A stretch of 64,000 nt of DNA, taken from contig JAPLQY010000060.1 in the NCBI GenBank assembly GCA_026399475.1, forward strand, positions 1 to 64,000. Reading direction: 5' to 3'. Positions 1-8,973 of this stretch are shown here, piece after piece (within the stretch, counting starts at the first letter, position 1; each line of letters starts with the position of its first letter). The position numbers were made by a program, and so were the translations under genes. The DNA comes from Rhodocyclales bacterium (GTDB lineage: Bacteria > Pseudomonadota > Gammaproteobacteria > Burkholderiales > Rhodocyclaceae). Under the pieces are notes generated by a model. That model was not told the origin of the DNA, ran no database searches, and was given only the letters and a program-made list of their open reading frames with translations.

Positions 1-3000
1 CTTCGCCCCCACCGCACTGGCCTTGGTCTCCACCGAACTCGCGCCCGAGTTCCAGGCCCCAAACGTGACATCCCCTCCGACCGTCAGGTTCCGCCTCGTC
101 GTCGCCGTCGTTACGTCACTCACGACGTTCAGGCCCAGCACCGCACCGACGCCGCCCGCGCCGCCGCCCGCGGTGCCGTCCGCGCTGGTGACAGTCGCGC
201 CACGGTGGGTGGCGGTGACGCTCAGCGCGCCACCCAGAACCAGCGTGCTACCCGTACCGATATCTGCCGTCGTGCTGTTGTTCACCACGGCAGTACTGAT
301 CGCGCCTCCCACGCCTACCCCGCTGCCGCCCGCGGTACCGCCTGCCTTGGCCGAGGTGGTGACCGTATTGCTCGAGGTCGCAGCAAGAGTCAGGTTGCCT
401 GCATTGGTGATCGTCGCCCCATTGGCGACTTCGGCAAGCGTCGTGTTGTTGGCAATATTCAGGGCAACCGAAGCACCCACGCCCACGCTTCCGGCCGATA
501 CGGCGCCGATGCCAGTGGGCTGCGCCATGGCGTTGCTGCTGCTGGTGTTCACTGCCGTCAGGGTGACAACGCCCCCGGTCGGCAGGTTGACCGTGGTGCC
601 ACTCTTGATCACCGCGGTGCTCGTCGTATCAGTGACGCTCAAAGCCAGCGATCCGGCAATCGCAACACCGCCGCCGGCACCGGAGGTAGCCTGAGCACCG
701 AAGATTTGAGTTGGAGTCGCCGCGGGAACCACTGTTTCCGCCGCCATCTTTGCTTCGACAGAGACCGAACCCGCGGTCACCAGGCCGGCACCCGCGCCAC
801 CGAGGTAGGCATCGTTGTGCGCGCGTGCATTGTTGATGGCGACCGCCACACCGACGCCTGCTGCACCTGAACCGATCGAGCTGCCATCGGCCGTGGCCGA
901 GGCATCGGAATTGTTCAGAGACTGCACCAGGAGCAATCCGGTGCTGGTCACTGTGCCGCTGGTGTTGACGTAGGCCAGGCTGTCGCTGGTCAGGTTGGTC
1001 ACCGCCACGGCACCCGCAACGGTGATGGAACCCGAACTGGTTTCCGCCTTGTTGCTGGCCAGGGTTGTTTCGGTTTGCGTTGCGCCGCCGCCCGTGGTGG
1101 AACCTCCGGAAGTGGATTTCGCAGACGTTGTGATGTTGTCGACTTTGCTGGCAGCGACCTTGATGCTGCCAGCGGTGACGGTCACGCCGCCATCGATGTA
1201 GGCCTGGGTATCGCCGGTCACCGTGGCAACGGCGACGCTGCCGCCCGCGGCAGTTGCTCCGCCCGCCGTGCCATCGGCCGTGGTCGTCACGGTCCTGTTG
1301 TTGACTGCGGACAGCTCGAGAGCGCCGCCGACATTCAGTACCGTGCTGCCCGTAACGCTGACCTTGGACGTAGCACCGACAATCGATGTGGAAACCGCCG
1401 CATCGGCGTTGACCAAGGAGGTACCAACCGCATTGGAGGTCGCGGACGTATTTGTGACCGAGTCCGCATGGATATTCAAGGCACCGGTGGTCGTCAGCTT
1501 TGCCGCGTTCTTGACCACGACTTCAGCGTTCGAGGTTACGTTGATCAGCGCGGCAGCGATCGGACTGGAAAAAGGCAGGACACTCGAAGCCGTGACGCTC
1601 GAGGTCGCTGTCAGGGTGATATTGGCGGCGCTGATTTCTGCACCGTCCAGAGTGATTTTGGCCTGTGCATTGCCCAGCGAACTGTTGGCTACCGCGTTGG
1701 CGATGAGCGATACTGAAGCGGTGCCCGTGCCGATCACTACACCGGAACTGACTGTTATCGTCTCGGCATTGACGTTCACCCCGCCGCCGAGCGCGAAATT
1801 ATGGTCAGCATCGAAAATTACTACGTCATTGCCGTCCTGAAGATCTACGTTAATCCCGCCGGCGGACAGTGTGAATCCACCGACCGTCGAATAGGAACCG
1901 CTGTTGTCCCATTCGTATTCCAGTGAACCAGATACGTTTACGCGCAAATGCAAGGTGTCGGCGCCGGCCGATCCGGTGAAGGTCACTGTGCCACCGAGCA
2001 CCGCCGGGGCGAGGCCCGTGAGCAAATCCTGATAGCTGTCCAGACTGGCCGCCTGAAACAGTGGCGCGCTCTCGATCAGGCCGGTACTGTATTCCAGCGT
2101 CCAGTCGCCGCCCAGTGCGGCGCTGCCAGTAGCGTTGGTCGATGCGACCACATCGGCACCTGTGAGTTTGGCGAGGTTCTCGACAAAACTCATCCCCTCC
2201 GGTCCCTTGGCTACATCGCAGCCATAGAGCAGGATGTCTCCACCGGGACGCAGTGCCCTGCCCCAGGCCGCGATACGTTCCCGATCCTGGTCGAGCTTGC
2301 CGTCGTTGATCTGGCTCGTACCCAGGCGCAGCGTCCCGCTTGCGCCGTGGGACAACACCTGAACTGCTGCCAATCCGTGATATGAAGAAAGGATGTCGGT
2401 CACTTGATCGATGCCATCATGGTTCGCATCAAGTACGACTATCTCGGTATCGCCGTAACGCGAGACCAGCAGTATCGGCTCCGCTACCGACGACGCATGA
2501 TCGACCGTCTCCGGCACTGCGTACGAACCCGGAACATCAAGCTGCGGGGCGGCATCGACCTGCTTGATCGGAGCCTTGCCGGTTGCCGGACCGCTGGCCG
2601 GGAGTTCACCGCTCGTGCCCTCGGCCGCACCAAAATTGACGATGCTCTTGACCAGCGTCGCGTAGTTGGATACACCGCCATCAACGATGATCACCTGAGC
2701 CGGCGCCGGCCGGCTTTGCACGAACGCCGCGTAGGCCGCCAGCGAAATCTGAACGGGTGCGTCGGCTGTGTTGCTGCGGGATACTTCAGCCAGCACCTGC
2801 GGCGCGAGTCCGTTTTGAACGGTACTCGCCGTCGCCTCGACCGCTGATCCCGCAGGCACGCTTACCTTGCTTGCGCTTTCAAGGGTGGCCGGACCAGTCG
2901 GAGCGGTAGCGGCGGCAATCTCGTTCGGTTTGTCCGGTCTGCTAACTGCATTTGGCAGACTCGGATCGATCGCCAGGATGGTCGGCGTAGTTGCCGCGAC

Positions 3001-3327
3001 ACCGCCCAGGTCCGTCGCAGCCGGCAAAGTACTGGCAGCATTGCCCTGAGCACCCTGAATCGTGTACTGGATAGGCGCCGAGGAAGCGCTGAGCCGTGAC
3101 GATTGGGCGCTCGCATCGGTATTGAGCGGCGCCTCGAGAGCCGGCACGGCCTGAATGGGAGGCGGAGGCGGGACAACCCCCTCCACGGAGAGCAGGAAGC
3201 GTTGTTCCATGGCTTCAAACAACGCTCTGCGTCTGCCCGGCGGCTGTAGCTTGCCAGGAGCCCTGAACACCCGCGCAACCGAAGCCGCAAGGGTCGTTAT
3301 CGCAGTCATCAGTGCTGTTTTTGCCAT
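1..3327 (-). CDS. Large LEPR-XLL / DUF4347 repeat surface protein, N-terminal part (runs off the left edge)
   Basis: The frame is open from an ATG at 3327 to the window edge, 1,109 codons without a stop. Near residues 38-47 is EAMEQRFLLS, a good match to the LEPR-XLL motif found at the N-terminus of very large exported proteins. Residues about 205-420 match DUF4347: an IIVDGG start, VVLDANHDGIDQV, LSHGASGTLRLG, a GGDILLYGCDVAKG segment, then GADVVASTNATGSAALGGDW. From about residue 520 onward the protein is built of imperfect repeats of roughly 54-55 residues (GVGxxxAxN...ATxxxxGxLxLxAT...). Such proteins are thought to be secreted adhesins or cell-surface structures, often by type I systems. 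The adjacent TolC gene fits that. The exact start is uncertain because no strong ribosome binding site precedes the ATG. The C-terminus and any secretion signal are outside the window. Confidence 0.85.
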   Translation of the reverse strand, partial: MAKTALMTAITTLAASVARVFRAPGKLQPPGRRRALFEAMEQRFLLSVEGVVPPPPPIQAVPALEAPLNTDASAQSSRLSASSAPIQYTIQGAQGNAASTLPAATDLGGVAATTPTILAIDPSLPNAVSRPDKPNEIAAATAPTGPATLESASKVSVPAGSAVEATASTVQNGLAPQVLAEVSRSNTADAPVQISLAAYAAFVQSRPAPAQVIIVDGGVSNYATLVKSIVNFGAAEGTSGELPASGPATGKAPIKQVDAAPQLDVPGSYAVPETVDHASSVAEPILLVSRYGDTEIVVLDANHDGIDQVTDILSSYHGLAAVQVLSHGASGTLRLGTSQINDGKLDQDRERIAAWGRALRPGGDILLYGCDVAKGPEGMSFVENLAKLTGADVVASTNATGSAALGGDWTLEYSTGLIESAPLFQAASLDSYQDLLTGLAPAVLGGTVTFTGSAGADTLHLRVNVSGSLEYEWDNSGSYSTVGGFTLSAGGINVDLQDGNDVVIFDADHNFALGGGVNVNAETITVSSGVVIGTGTASVSLIANAVANSSLGNAQAKITLDGAEISAANITLTATSSVTASSVLPFSSPIAAALINVTSNAEVVVKNAAKLTTTGALNIHADSVTNTSATSNAVGTSLVNADAAVSTSIVGATSKVSVTGSTVLNVGGALELSAVNNRTVTTTADGTAGGATAAGGSVAVATVTGDTQAYIDGGVTVTAGSIKVAASKVDNITTSAKSTSGGSTTGGGATQTETTLASNKAETSSGSITVAGAVAVTNLTSDSLAYVNTSGTVTSTGLLLVQSLNNSDASATADGSSIGSGAAGVGVAVAINNARAHNDAYLGGAGAGLVTAGSVSVEAKMAAETVVPAATPTQIFGAQATSGAGGGVAIAGSLALSVTDTTSTAVIKSGTTVNLPTGGVVTLTAVNTSSSNAMAQPTGIGAVSAGSVGVGASVALNIANNTTLAEVANGATITNAGNLTLAATSSNTVTTSAKAGGTAGGSGVGVGGAISTAVVNNSTTADIGTGSTLVLGGALSVTATHRGATVTSADGTAGGGAGGVGAVLGLNVVSDVTTATTRRNLTVGGDVTFGAWNSGASSVETKASAVGAK

Positions 3328-3430
3328 CAGCCTGTCTCTCACTTCGTTTTCGGAGGAAGGTGAAATTTCTCCGGGTGATTCATTTGTTTCGTTGCACGGC
3401 CAACCGTTAGGGCTGGCCGCGCATGACTTT

Positions 3431-4780
3431 CTATTGCATCAGCTTGCTGATTTCGGTCAGGTCGTCCTCATTCAATGTTCCGACAGCCTGCTTCAGGCGA
3501 AGCCGGTTGAGCAGATAGTCATAGCGGGCCCTGGCCGAATCGCGCTTAACCGCATAGAGGTCGCGTTCGGCATCGAGTACCTGAAGAATGGTTTCCAGCC
3601 CCGACTTGTATCCCTCCAGCTTCAACTCCCTGGCACTTAGCGAGGAAACCACTCCTTGAGCCAAGGCCTTGACCCGAATAATTCCGCCTGTAACGCCCTG
3701 GAAAGCTGCCCGCGTCTGGCGTTCAACCTGGCGCGCATCCCGCTCCAGATCCTCCAGAGACGCCTGATAACGTTTTGCCGCCTCGTCGGTGAGCGCCGAT
3801 GTCGCCCCGCCCGAGTAAATCGGAACGGTGAGACGGAACATGACATCGGTGGTCGCCACGTTGCTGCCACCACCGAAAAGACTCCCGCCGGTTACCTTGC
3901 CATTCTGGGTTGCAACCAGATCGACGACAGGCATGTGTCCCGCACGTTGGCGACCGACTTCCTGTTGCGCAACCTCCACGGTGTGGCGACGCGCGAGCAG
4001 CACAAGGTTCTGCTGGAGCGCTGACTCAATCCACTTGCTCATGTCGACCGGGTCAGGCTGTTCGAGAGGAATTACTTCGCGCAAAGGATTGAGACTGGTC
4101 ACCAGCTTTCCGGTCATCTCCCGCAAGGCCTGGAGCTTGTCATCGAGGTCGTTTTGTGCCGCGACCACGTCTGCTTCCTTGAGTTCGTAGCGCGCCTTGG
4201 CATCGAATAGTCCGACCCGGGCGACCAACCCGCTACTGAACCGTTGCTGCACGAGATCAAGCTGACGCTTGATCGCATCGCGCTCCGCCGCGGCAAAGCC
4301 CAGCGCATCGCGCGCCGCCAGAACGTTGAGGTAGGCCGTCGCAGCACGCAACATCAAGTCCTGTTCCGTCGCGCCGAAATTGGCTGCCGCCTGCTTGACC
4401 TTCGCCTGGGCCTGCTCGTATCCGCGGAAGGCCGACAACTTGAATATCGGTTGAGTCAGCGTGAGCGTTGTGTTGCGGGTGGGATAAAGCGACAGCCCGC
4501 TGCCGAATACGGCGTTCGCGCTGCTGATGATGCGTTGCCGGGTGTCCGTCTGCGACGCCTCGAGCGACAGCGTGGGAAGCAAGGATGCCAGAGCCTGAGG
4601 CTCAGCGTATCCGGCAGCCTCGAACTCGTATCTTCCCGCCTTGTATTTGGGATCGCTGTCCTTGCACAGCGTATAGACCTGCGTGAGATCTTCGCCGTGC
4701 ACAGGAAAGCATCCGGCGCAGCCGAGCACCAGCGCGAACAACCTCCAGCCATGGCCACCGCGCTCTTTCCTCAACCTCAT
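3431..4780 (-). CDS. TolC-family outer membrane efflux/secretion channel
   Basis: Predicted TolC-type trimeric outer-membrane channel, 449 residues. It has a hydrophobic signal sequence (RLFALVLGCAGCF), then EDLTQVYTLCKDSDPKYKAGRYEFEA, the usual TolC opening. It also has the duplicated helical architecture (LTLTQPIFKLSAFRGYEQA in the first half, MFRLTVPIYSGGATSALTDEA in the second). The ATG at 4780 is chosen because GGAGG lies 6 nt upstream. A longer GTG-started version reaching 4822 lacks such a site. It lies directly upstream of the giant LEPR-XLL protein on the same strand, so it is probably the outer-membrane exit for that protein in a type I system. No ABC transporter or membrane-fusion partner is visible here; they may lie beyond the left edge. 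Confidence 0.9.
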   Translation of the reverse strand: MRLRKERGGHGWRLFALVLGCAGCFPVHGEDLTQVYTLCKDSDPKYKAGRYEFEAAGYAEPQALASLLPTLSLEASQTDTRQRIISSANAVFGSGLSLYPTRNTTLTLTQPIFKLSAFRGYEQAQAKVKQAAANFGATEQDLMLRAATAYLNVLAARDALGFAAAERDAIKRQLDLVQQRFSSGLVARVGLFDAKARYELKEADVVAAQNDLDDKLQALREMTGKLVTSLNPLREVIPLEQPDPVDMSKWIESALQQNLVLLARRHTVEVAQQEVGRQRAGHMPVVDLVATQNGKVTGGSLFGGGSNVATTDVMFRLTVPIYSGGATSALTDEAAKRYQASLEDLERDARQVERQTRAAFQGVTGGIIRVKALAQGVVSSLSARELKLEGYKSGLETILQVLDAERDLYAVKRDSARARYDYLLNRLRLKQAVGTLNEDDLTEISKLMQ

Positions 4781-4891
4781 CGCCGCCTCCAGTCTCGAAC
4801 CTTTGTACCTGATGGACGTCACGGTGTCAGGGTGAATCCATGTTTCATTTGCTCCGGTTTGCCACTGCTCAGCCTTGCTTCCGTTTCCGCT

Positions 4892-5683
4892 TCAGCGCTT
4901 TTTCTTTGAAGACGGGACCGGATCAGGCTCGGCGATCGCAGGCGCCTGTGCAGCCGTCGTGAGTCTTGCATCCAGTCGCTCGGACAAGCGTGCGATATTT
5001 CCAAGGGATCCCAAATGGGCGTAAACGAGGGCGAGATAGCCATCCTTCGCAAGCGCCAGCAGTTCAGCGTCACCCAATGCGGCCAGGCGCTGCTCATCGA
5101 CCACGCTGAAGCCTTGCAGGACGAGAGGCGCCTCGTTGCCGCGGACCACTTCGAGAACACGGGGGATCAACAAGTCGAGGGATTGCAGGCGCTCGACGAA
5201 CAGTCTGGTGCGCTTGATCTCGCCCTGATAGTTGCTGAGGAATTCGAGAGCCTGCTTGAGAAGAGGAGTGTGCTCCCCTTCGTCTGTAAACAGTCTGTCC
5301 CCGTCAGCGGCTCCGAAGCCGGCATAGGATTCATCGAGATAAACATTGAAATCGTCGGCGTCCTGCTTCTCGGCCAGCACAAATGGGTAACGGCGCACAA
5401 AGGCAGGGATGTAACGACCCTCCCAGCGATTATCCTCGGTGATGAAAAGATTTTCGTTGTGCCGCACTCCGAGCAGCGCTATGGGAAAGAGTGCCCCGCC
5501 TTCCTTGCCGGTAAATGCAATCGGATATTCCCGCGCGGCGTCAACAAACTCGACGGCAGCAAGGGGGATTGAGTTGGTGTTCGCGGCAAAACCCAGATTG
5601 CCGCCCAGCGACCCCAGTTTTACCTTGAGGTGCACATCGACGTTTAGGGGTACCGGTTTTTCATAAAACAGCAGTGTGGCCAT
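4892..5683 (-). CDS. SapC family protein
   Basis: A 263-residue soluble protein that matches the SapC family: LLFYEKPVPLNVDVHLKVK at the start, then AREYPIAFTG, FPIALLGVRHNENLF, RWEGRYIPAFVRRYPFVL, and GFSVVDEQRLAALGD near the end. It finishes with a basic SSKKKR tail. The biochemical role of the family is not established. Related genes are often found beside modification enzymes such as cupin-type oxygenases and flavin halogenases, and here it sits beside radical SAM, methyltransferase and oxygenase genes. GGGGAA lies 8 nt upstream of the ATG. The preceding intergenic stretch is AT-rich and may carry its own promoter. Confidence 0.85.
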   Translation of the reverse strand: MATLLFYEKPVPLNVDVHLKVKLGSLGGNLGFAANTNSIPLAAVEFVDAAREYPIAFTGKEGGALFPIALLGVRHNENLFITEDNRWEGRYIPAFVRRYPFVLAEKQDADDFNVYLDESYAGFGAADGDRLFTDEGEHTPLLKQALEFLSNYQGEIKRTRLFVERLQSLDLLIPRVLEVVRGNEAPLVLQGFSVVDEQRLAALGDAELLALAKDGYLALVYAHLGSLGNIARLSERLDARLTTAAQAPAIAEPDPVPSSKKKR

Positions 5684-5695
5684 TCATGCTTCCCC

Positions 5696-5790
5696 GAAAA
5701 GAATGTTGCTTTGTGATTGTTTTTAATATGAGTTATGAATTACTTCAAAATACTCAGCAATGCTTGCTACTGTTTAGATCTGAAGTGTAG
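5696..5790 (-). promoter_or_regulatory. AT-rich leader, probable promoter region of the SapC gene
   Basis: The spacer between 5684 and 6033 holds, next to the SapC start, about 90 bases that are roughly two-thirds A/T, unlike the GC-rich surroundings. Read on the minus strand it contains TTGAAG and TTGCTG as possible -35 elements and CATATT/TATTAA as possible -10 elements, none with an ideal match and spacing. The rest of the spacer (5791-5934) shows no gene or clear structure. Confidence 0.35.
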
Positions 5791-5934
5791 TCCAGGCAGT
5801 CCCGGAAAAGGGCCTCGATACCTATTTATCTGGCCCGATTCGAATTCAGGCGCACAAGACGACGCGCAACCGGGCGTCTCAAGAAAACCGCGTCTTGCAT
5901 CGCGCCAAACACTGTTTGTTGCATGGCAATAACT

Positions 5935-6033
5935 CTAGCACAATGGCCTCGAATATGCAGACACGTCGACGAATTCGATGCAGCGCTCCAGATTGCCAGG
6001 TGAGCAAGTCGCCAGCGGCGGTAATTGCGCCAT
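5935..6033 (-). CDS. Candidate 32-residue peptide directly after the radical SAM gene
   Basis: An ATG at 6033 follows the radical SAM stop codon (6034-6036) with no base between them, and the frame runs 32 codons to a TAG. The peptide begins MAQLPPLATCSPGN, continues LERCIEFVDVSAYS and ends RPLC, with cysteines at positions 10, 18 and 32. There is no signal peptide or membrane segment. Translation would depend on reinitiation after the upstream gene, because no good ribosome binding site is visible. It could be a peptide substrate of the neighbouring enzymes, or a chance frame. Only the position and the cysteines support it. Confidence 0.3.
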   Translation of the reverse strand: MAQLPPLATCSPGNLERCIEFVDVSAYSRPLC

Positions 6034-7014
6034 TCAGTCTCGAGGAAATGGCTTCAGAACATCGGCGTGGTCGCCGTATTTTTCAATGTAGGCGCTGTTG
6101 AGCCCAAGGCACTGGGCTGCCCCGCATTTATCCCTGTAGACACACTGATAAAAGCCATTGCGCATGAACTCGGTCCAAAAGGCAGGGTCGATGAACAATG
6201 TGGGCTGGTCGTTGTAAAGAACATCATGGTCGTCGCCCAACAGGCATTCGGGAAAATTCTTGACCTCCAGCCCCCGGCCGTGGGCGCGCGCAGCAGCAAT
6301 GGCCTGCTTCAGGAAGGGCAAGGCGTCCAGGTGGGATGCCATCAAGTGTTTGTCATCCAGTTCGCTCATCGGGAAATAGAACCAGAACTCCATCTGCACA
6401 AGTCGTTTGAGCGCCTTGAGACGTTCCACCAGAGCAGGCAGGTGGGTGTAACACAACGAAGTCACCACGGTATTGGTAATCGTGGTGACATGGTCGTAGC
6501 GATCCAGCAGTTCCAGCCCGCGCAGGGTCTTGTCGAAAGACCCGGGCACTTGAGTGATCGCATCGTGGGTCGCGGCATCGGATGCAGCAACACTCACAAA
6601 AAATTCGTCCACGCCTGCGTCGATCAACTCTTCGCAAAAGCTGGCTTGTGAAAGGCGCATGCCATGGGTCTGAATGCGAACGTGCTCAAACCCATGGCGA
6701 CGTGCCATTCGCGCCCATTCTGGCAAGTCGCGGTGCAAGGTGATTTCGGACCCGGTCAGAATCAGCCCCGTCCACTGACGATGCTTGGCATTGTGCTCCA
6801 GCAGGGACTTGAACTGCTCGAAAGTCTGCGGCACCAGCCGGTCCATCGTGTCCTCGATCATGCAATGAACGCACTTGAGGTTGCACCTGAACTCCATGGT
6901 GGATGATACGTACTGAGTGTGATCGAACCGGCTGGCCGAGGCTGGCCGACCGGGCACCACCGAGGCATTGCGGGCAAACCTGACCGAATGAACCGCCGGA
7001 TCAGAATACGCCAT
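6034..7014 (-). CDS. Radical SAM enzyme of unknown specificity
   Basis: 326 residues. The cluster-binding motif is CNLKCVHC (C-x3-C-x2-C) near residue 45, within MEFRCNLKCVHCMIED. LILTGSEITLHRDLPEWARMA follows, the strand-2 region that holds SAM; the E in this segment replaces the usual GGEP-type motif. The C-terminal third has further cysteines (FPECLLGDD, then CVYRDKCGAAQCLGLN), which could bind an auxiliary iron-sulphur cluster, as SPASM/twitch-type enzymes do. These enzymes often act on peptides or proteins. The start overlaps the end of the upstream unknown gene by 14 bp, so the two are probably co-translated. The substrate is unknown. Confidence 0.85.
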   Translation of the reverse strand: MAYSDPAVHSVRFARNASVVPGRPASASRFDHTQYVSSTMEFRCNLKCVHCMIEDTMDRLVPQTFEQFKSLLEHNAKHRQWTGLILTGSEITLHRDLPEWARMARRHGFEHVRIQTHGMRLSQASFCEELIDAGVDEFFVSVAASDAATHDAITQVPGSFDKTLRGLELLDRYDHVTTITNTVVTSLCYTHLPALVERLKALKRLVQMEFWFYFPMSELDDKHLMASHLDALPFLKQAIAAARAHGRGLEVKNFPECLLGDDHDVLYNDQPTLFIDPAFWTEFMRNGFYQCVYRDKCGAAQCLGLNSAYIEKYGDHADVLKPFPRD

Positions 7015-7864
7015 AGTAAGCGCTCTTCAGAATCTTCAACCGTCCCTCTTCCATGCGGTAGTCAAAACCAACGTCGTAAAGCATGTGGTCGAGGCGGTCC
7101 ATATTGCTCTCCACGAACTGAATCTGGCTTTCAGGGTACTCCATTCTCTTCAGGAACCAGAGCAACTGCGACAGCCTGATGCGGGAAAAATATACACCGT
7201 CGCTATAGCGCTTGTTGGCGACCACGATGGTCTGGCAATCCCTCAATTCAGGCCACAGCACGCTGTCAATGTTGAAATTCGCTGCATCCAGGTAGGCCGA
7301 CGAGCAGACCTTGCCCTCGATCTCTCGCACCTCCGTCCTGGCGTAAAAAAAGAAATAGAAATTTTTCAGTCGAGTCTGTTGCCTGGTGACCTCATAGCAG
7401 ATACCCGAAGACACCAGACTGCCGATGTTGCCAATGTACATCTGCAATTCTTCCAGTTCCCCCTGCCCGGCAAGCAACTCCCGCGAAAGATCGATCGAGA
7501 ACATGAAATAGGGATTGCGCTCGCTGGTTTCGACCTGACAGGGCACCCACGGACGAATCGTTTCAAGAAGCCTCTGAATCGAGCGCGAACGGCTGGTTCT
7601 TTCGTAATCGTAGAAATAGAATTCCCAGCCGATTTCTATGCCTGTCTGCTTGACCCCCCAAACCGAACGCGAATCGCCGAAATCCTGGCGAATGGCCTGC
7701 ACCATTTCCATCGCACGCTTGCTCGCCTGTTGTTCTTCGAACGACTCGGCGAGGAGACTGATGGATCGGAGTTTGCCAGCACATGGTTTTGCCGCGGGGT
7801 ACTCCCAAAGGCAAAAATCGAATTGGGCTTCGTTTGCTTTTGCGTATTCAAGAAAGCTCACCAC
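7001..7864 (-). CDS. Unrecognised 287-residue protein paired with the radical SAM gene
   Basis: I do not recognise a family. It is probably cytosolic, with no signal peptide or membrane segment. It is rich in aromatic residues, notably IGWEFYFYDYERTSR, LKNFYFFFYART and SAYYGVF at the C-terminus, and has scattered cysteines. The GTG start at 7864 is supported by AAGGAG 6 nt upstream. Its last 14 bases overlap the radical SAM gene, which suggests a stoichiometric partner, substrate-binding protein or chaperone for that enzyme. It could also be an independent enzyme. GTG is followed at once by a second GTG, so the start may be one codon later. Confidence 0.7.
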   Translation of the reverse strand: MVSFLEYAKANEAQFDFCLWEYPAAKPCAGKLRSISLLAESFEEQQASKRAMEMVQAIRQDFGDSRSVWGVKQTGIEIGWEFYFYDYERTSRSRSIQRLLETIRPWVPCQVETSERNPYFMFSIDLSRELLAGQGELEELQMYIGNIGSLVSSGICYEVTRQQTRLKNFYFFFYARTEVREIEGKVCSSAYLDAANFNIDSVLWPELRDCQTIVVANKRYSDGVYFSRIRLSQLLWFLKRMEYPESQIQFVESNMDRLDHMLYDVGFDYRMEEGRLKILKSAYYGVF

Positions 7865-7934
7865 AGGTCTCCTTCAGGCTGCAGGCGCCATTTCGACCGG
7901 CATATTGCTTTCCGCATGACGGCGTTCATGAATG

Positions 7935-8963
7935 TCACTTCACCGCAGTGATCAAATAGAACGGCATTTCAAGTTCGATGACCTGGATCTTGATATCACG
8001 GAAGCCGATCCGGTCCAGATGCCACGCGTAATCTTCCGGCGAGCGATACGAACGGAAGAAGAGCATGATCGGAATCAGCGAATAGGGCATCTGGCTCGCG
8101 CCGATTTCGACCATTCCTCGCTCGAAAATCAGCAGCCGCCCCCCGGAATCGAGTGACTGGTAGGCTCTTTCAAGAAACTCGACCATATCCCCGTCGGGCC
8201 AATCGTGCAGCATGGACTTGAAGCAGATGGTATCGAAGCCCTTGGGAAAATCCGCCGGCGCTGCTCCTGCGCTGACGAAATCGATGCGCACGGCTTCCGG
8301 TTCGCCTCTCACATGCTCCTGCCCAATGCCGCATACCAACGGCAAGTCCAGAATTGTGGCGCGGACGCGGGGATTCGCCCTGCAGATACGGAGAGCGAAC
8401 TCTCCGCTGTTGCCACCAACGTCCAGCAGCCGCCTGCAGGTCGTGAAATCGTGATGATCGATGCAGGCTTGGGCTTCGTACTTGGTCAGCGTAGTCGTAA
8501 AACGCATCCAGCGCCGGGTCATGGCCAGATTTTCGGGGGTTGAATCAAAGCAGCGATCATAGGAAAACAGATCGAAAATCCTCGCCTGCTCGAAAAAGCG
8601 CCCCGGCTGGGCAAGCAATGTTGTGAACTTTCCCACAAAATCCCCAGCGACCAGTTCGGCGAAATCGAGCTTTGCCTCGATCAGGTCGCGATACCGAAGG
8701 GCCATTTTGAAGGATTCGGTCAGTTCCACTCGTCCTTCGCGCTCCTCGACCACAAGGCCTGCGCGCAACATTCCCAGCAGCAGGTGCAGGGCTCGGGATT
8801 CCATCCGTGATCGCACTGCGATCGACGCAAGATCAGTAGGTTGATTTCGTAACAAATCGTCGACCAGACCCAATTCGAGAGCGCTCTGAAGGGCGCGCGC
8901 TCCAACCACATCGCGCATGAAATCGTCGACGCACAAATACCCGGGGCGCGATTCGGTCGTCAC
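7935..8963 (-). CDS. SAM-dependent O-methyltransferase, family 2 type
   Basis: About 342 residues. An N-terminal winged-helix dimerisation part (ALQSALELGLVDDLL, then SRALHLLLGMLRAGLV) precedes a Rossmann fold with the SAM motif LLDVGGNSGEFAL. The motif FKSMLHDWPDGD carries the histidine that acts as general base in plant-type and polyketide O-methyltransferases. It probably methylates a hydroxyl group on a small molecule or modified residue. The frame is open to 9140, but the upstream oxygenase gene occupies that DNA, so the GTG at 8963 is taken as start; TTG codons a little upstream are alternatives. It lies 10 nt after the oxygenase stop, as part of the same operon. Confidence 0.85.
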   Translation of the reverse strand: MTTESRPGYLCVDDFMRDVVGARALQSALELGLVDDLLRNQPTDLASIAVRSRMESRALHLLLGMLRAGLVVEEREGRVELTESFKMALRYRDLIEAKLDFAELVAGDFVGKFTTLLAQPGRFFEQARIFDLFSYDRCFDSTPENLAMTRRWMRFTTTLTKYEAQACIDHHDFTTCRRLLDVGGNSGEFALRICRANPRVRATILDLPLVCGIGQEHVRGEPEAVRIDFVSAGAAPADFPKGFDTICFKSMLHDWPDGDMVEFLERAYQSLDSGGRLLIFERGMVEIGASQMPYSLIPIMLFFRSYRSPEDYAWHLDRIGFRDIKIQVIELEMPFYLITAVK

Positions 8964-8973
8964 AATGTCCCGC

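Noticed and set aside
205..2847. Several plus-strand frames of 60-220 codons
   Set aside because: They are shadows of the repeat protein on the minus strand, whose DUF4347 domain is unmistakable.
7858..7929. 23-codon frame between the methyltransferase and the unknown gene
   Set aside because: It ends at the start of the next gene and could be a leader peptide, but it has no ribosome binding site or distinctive composition.
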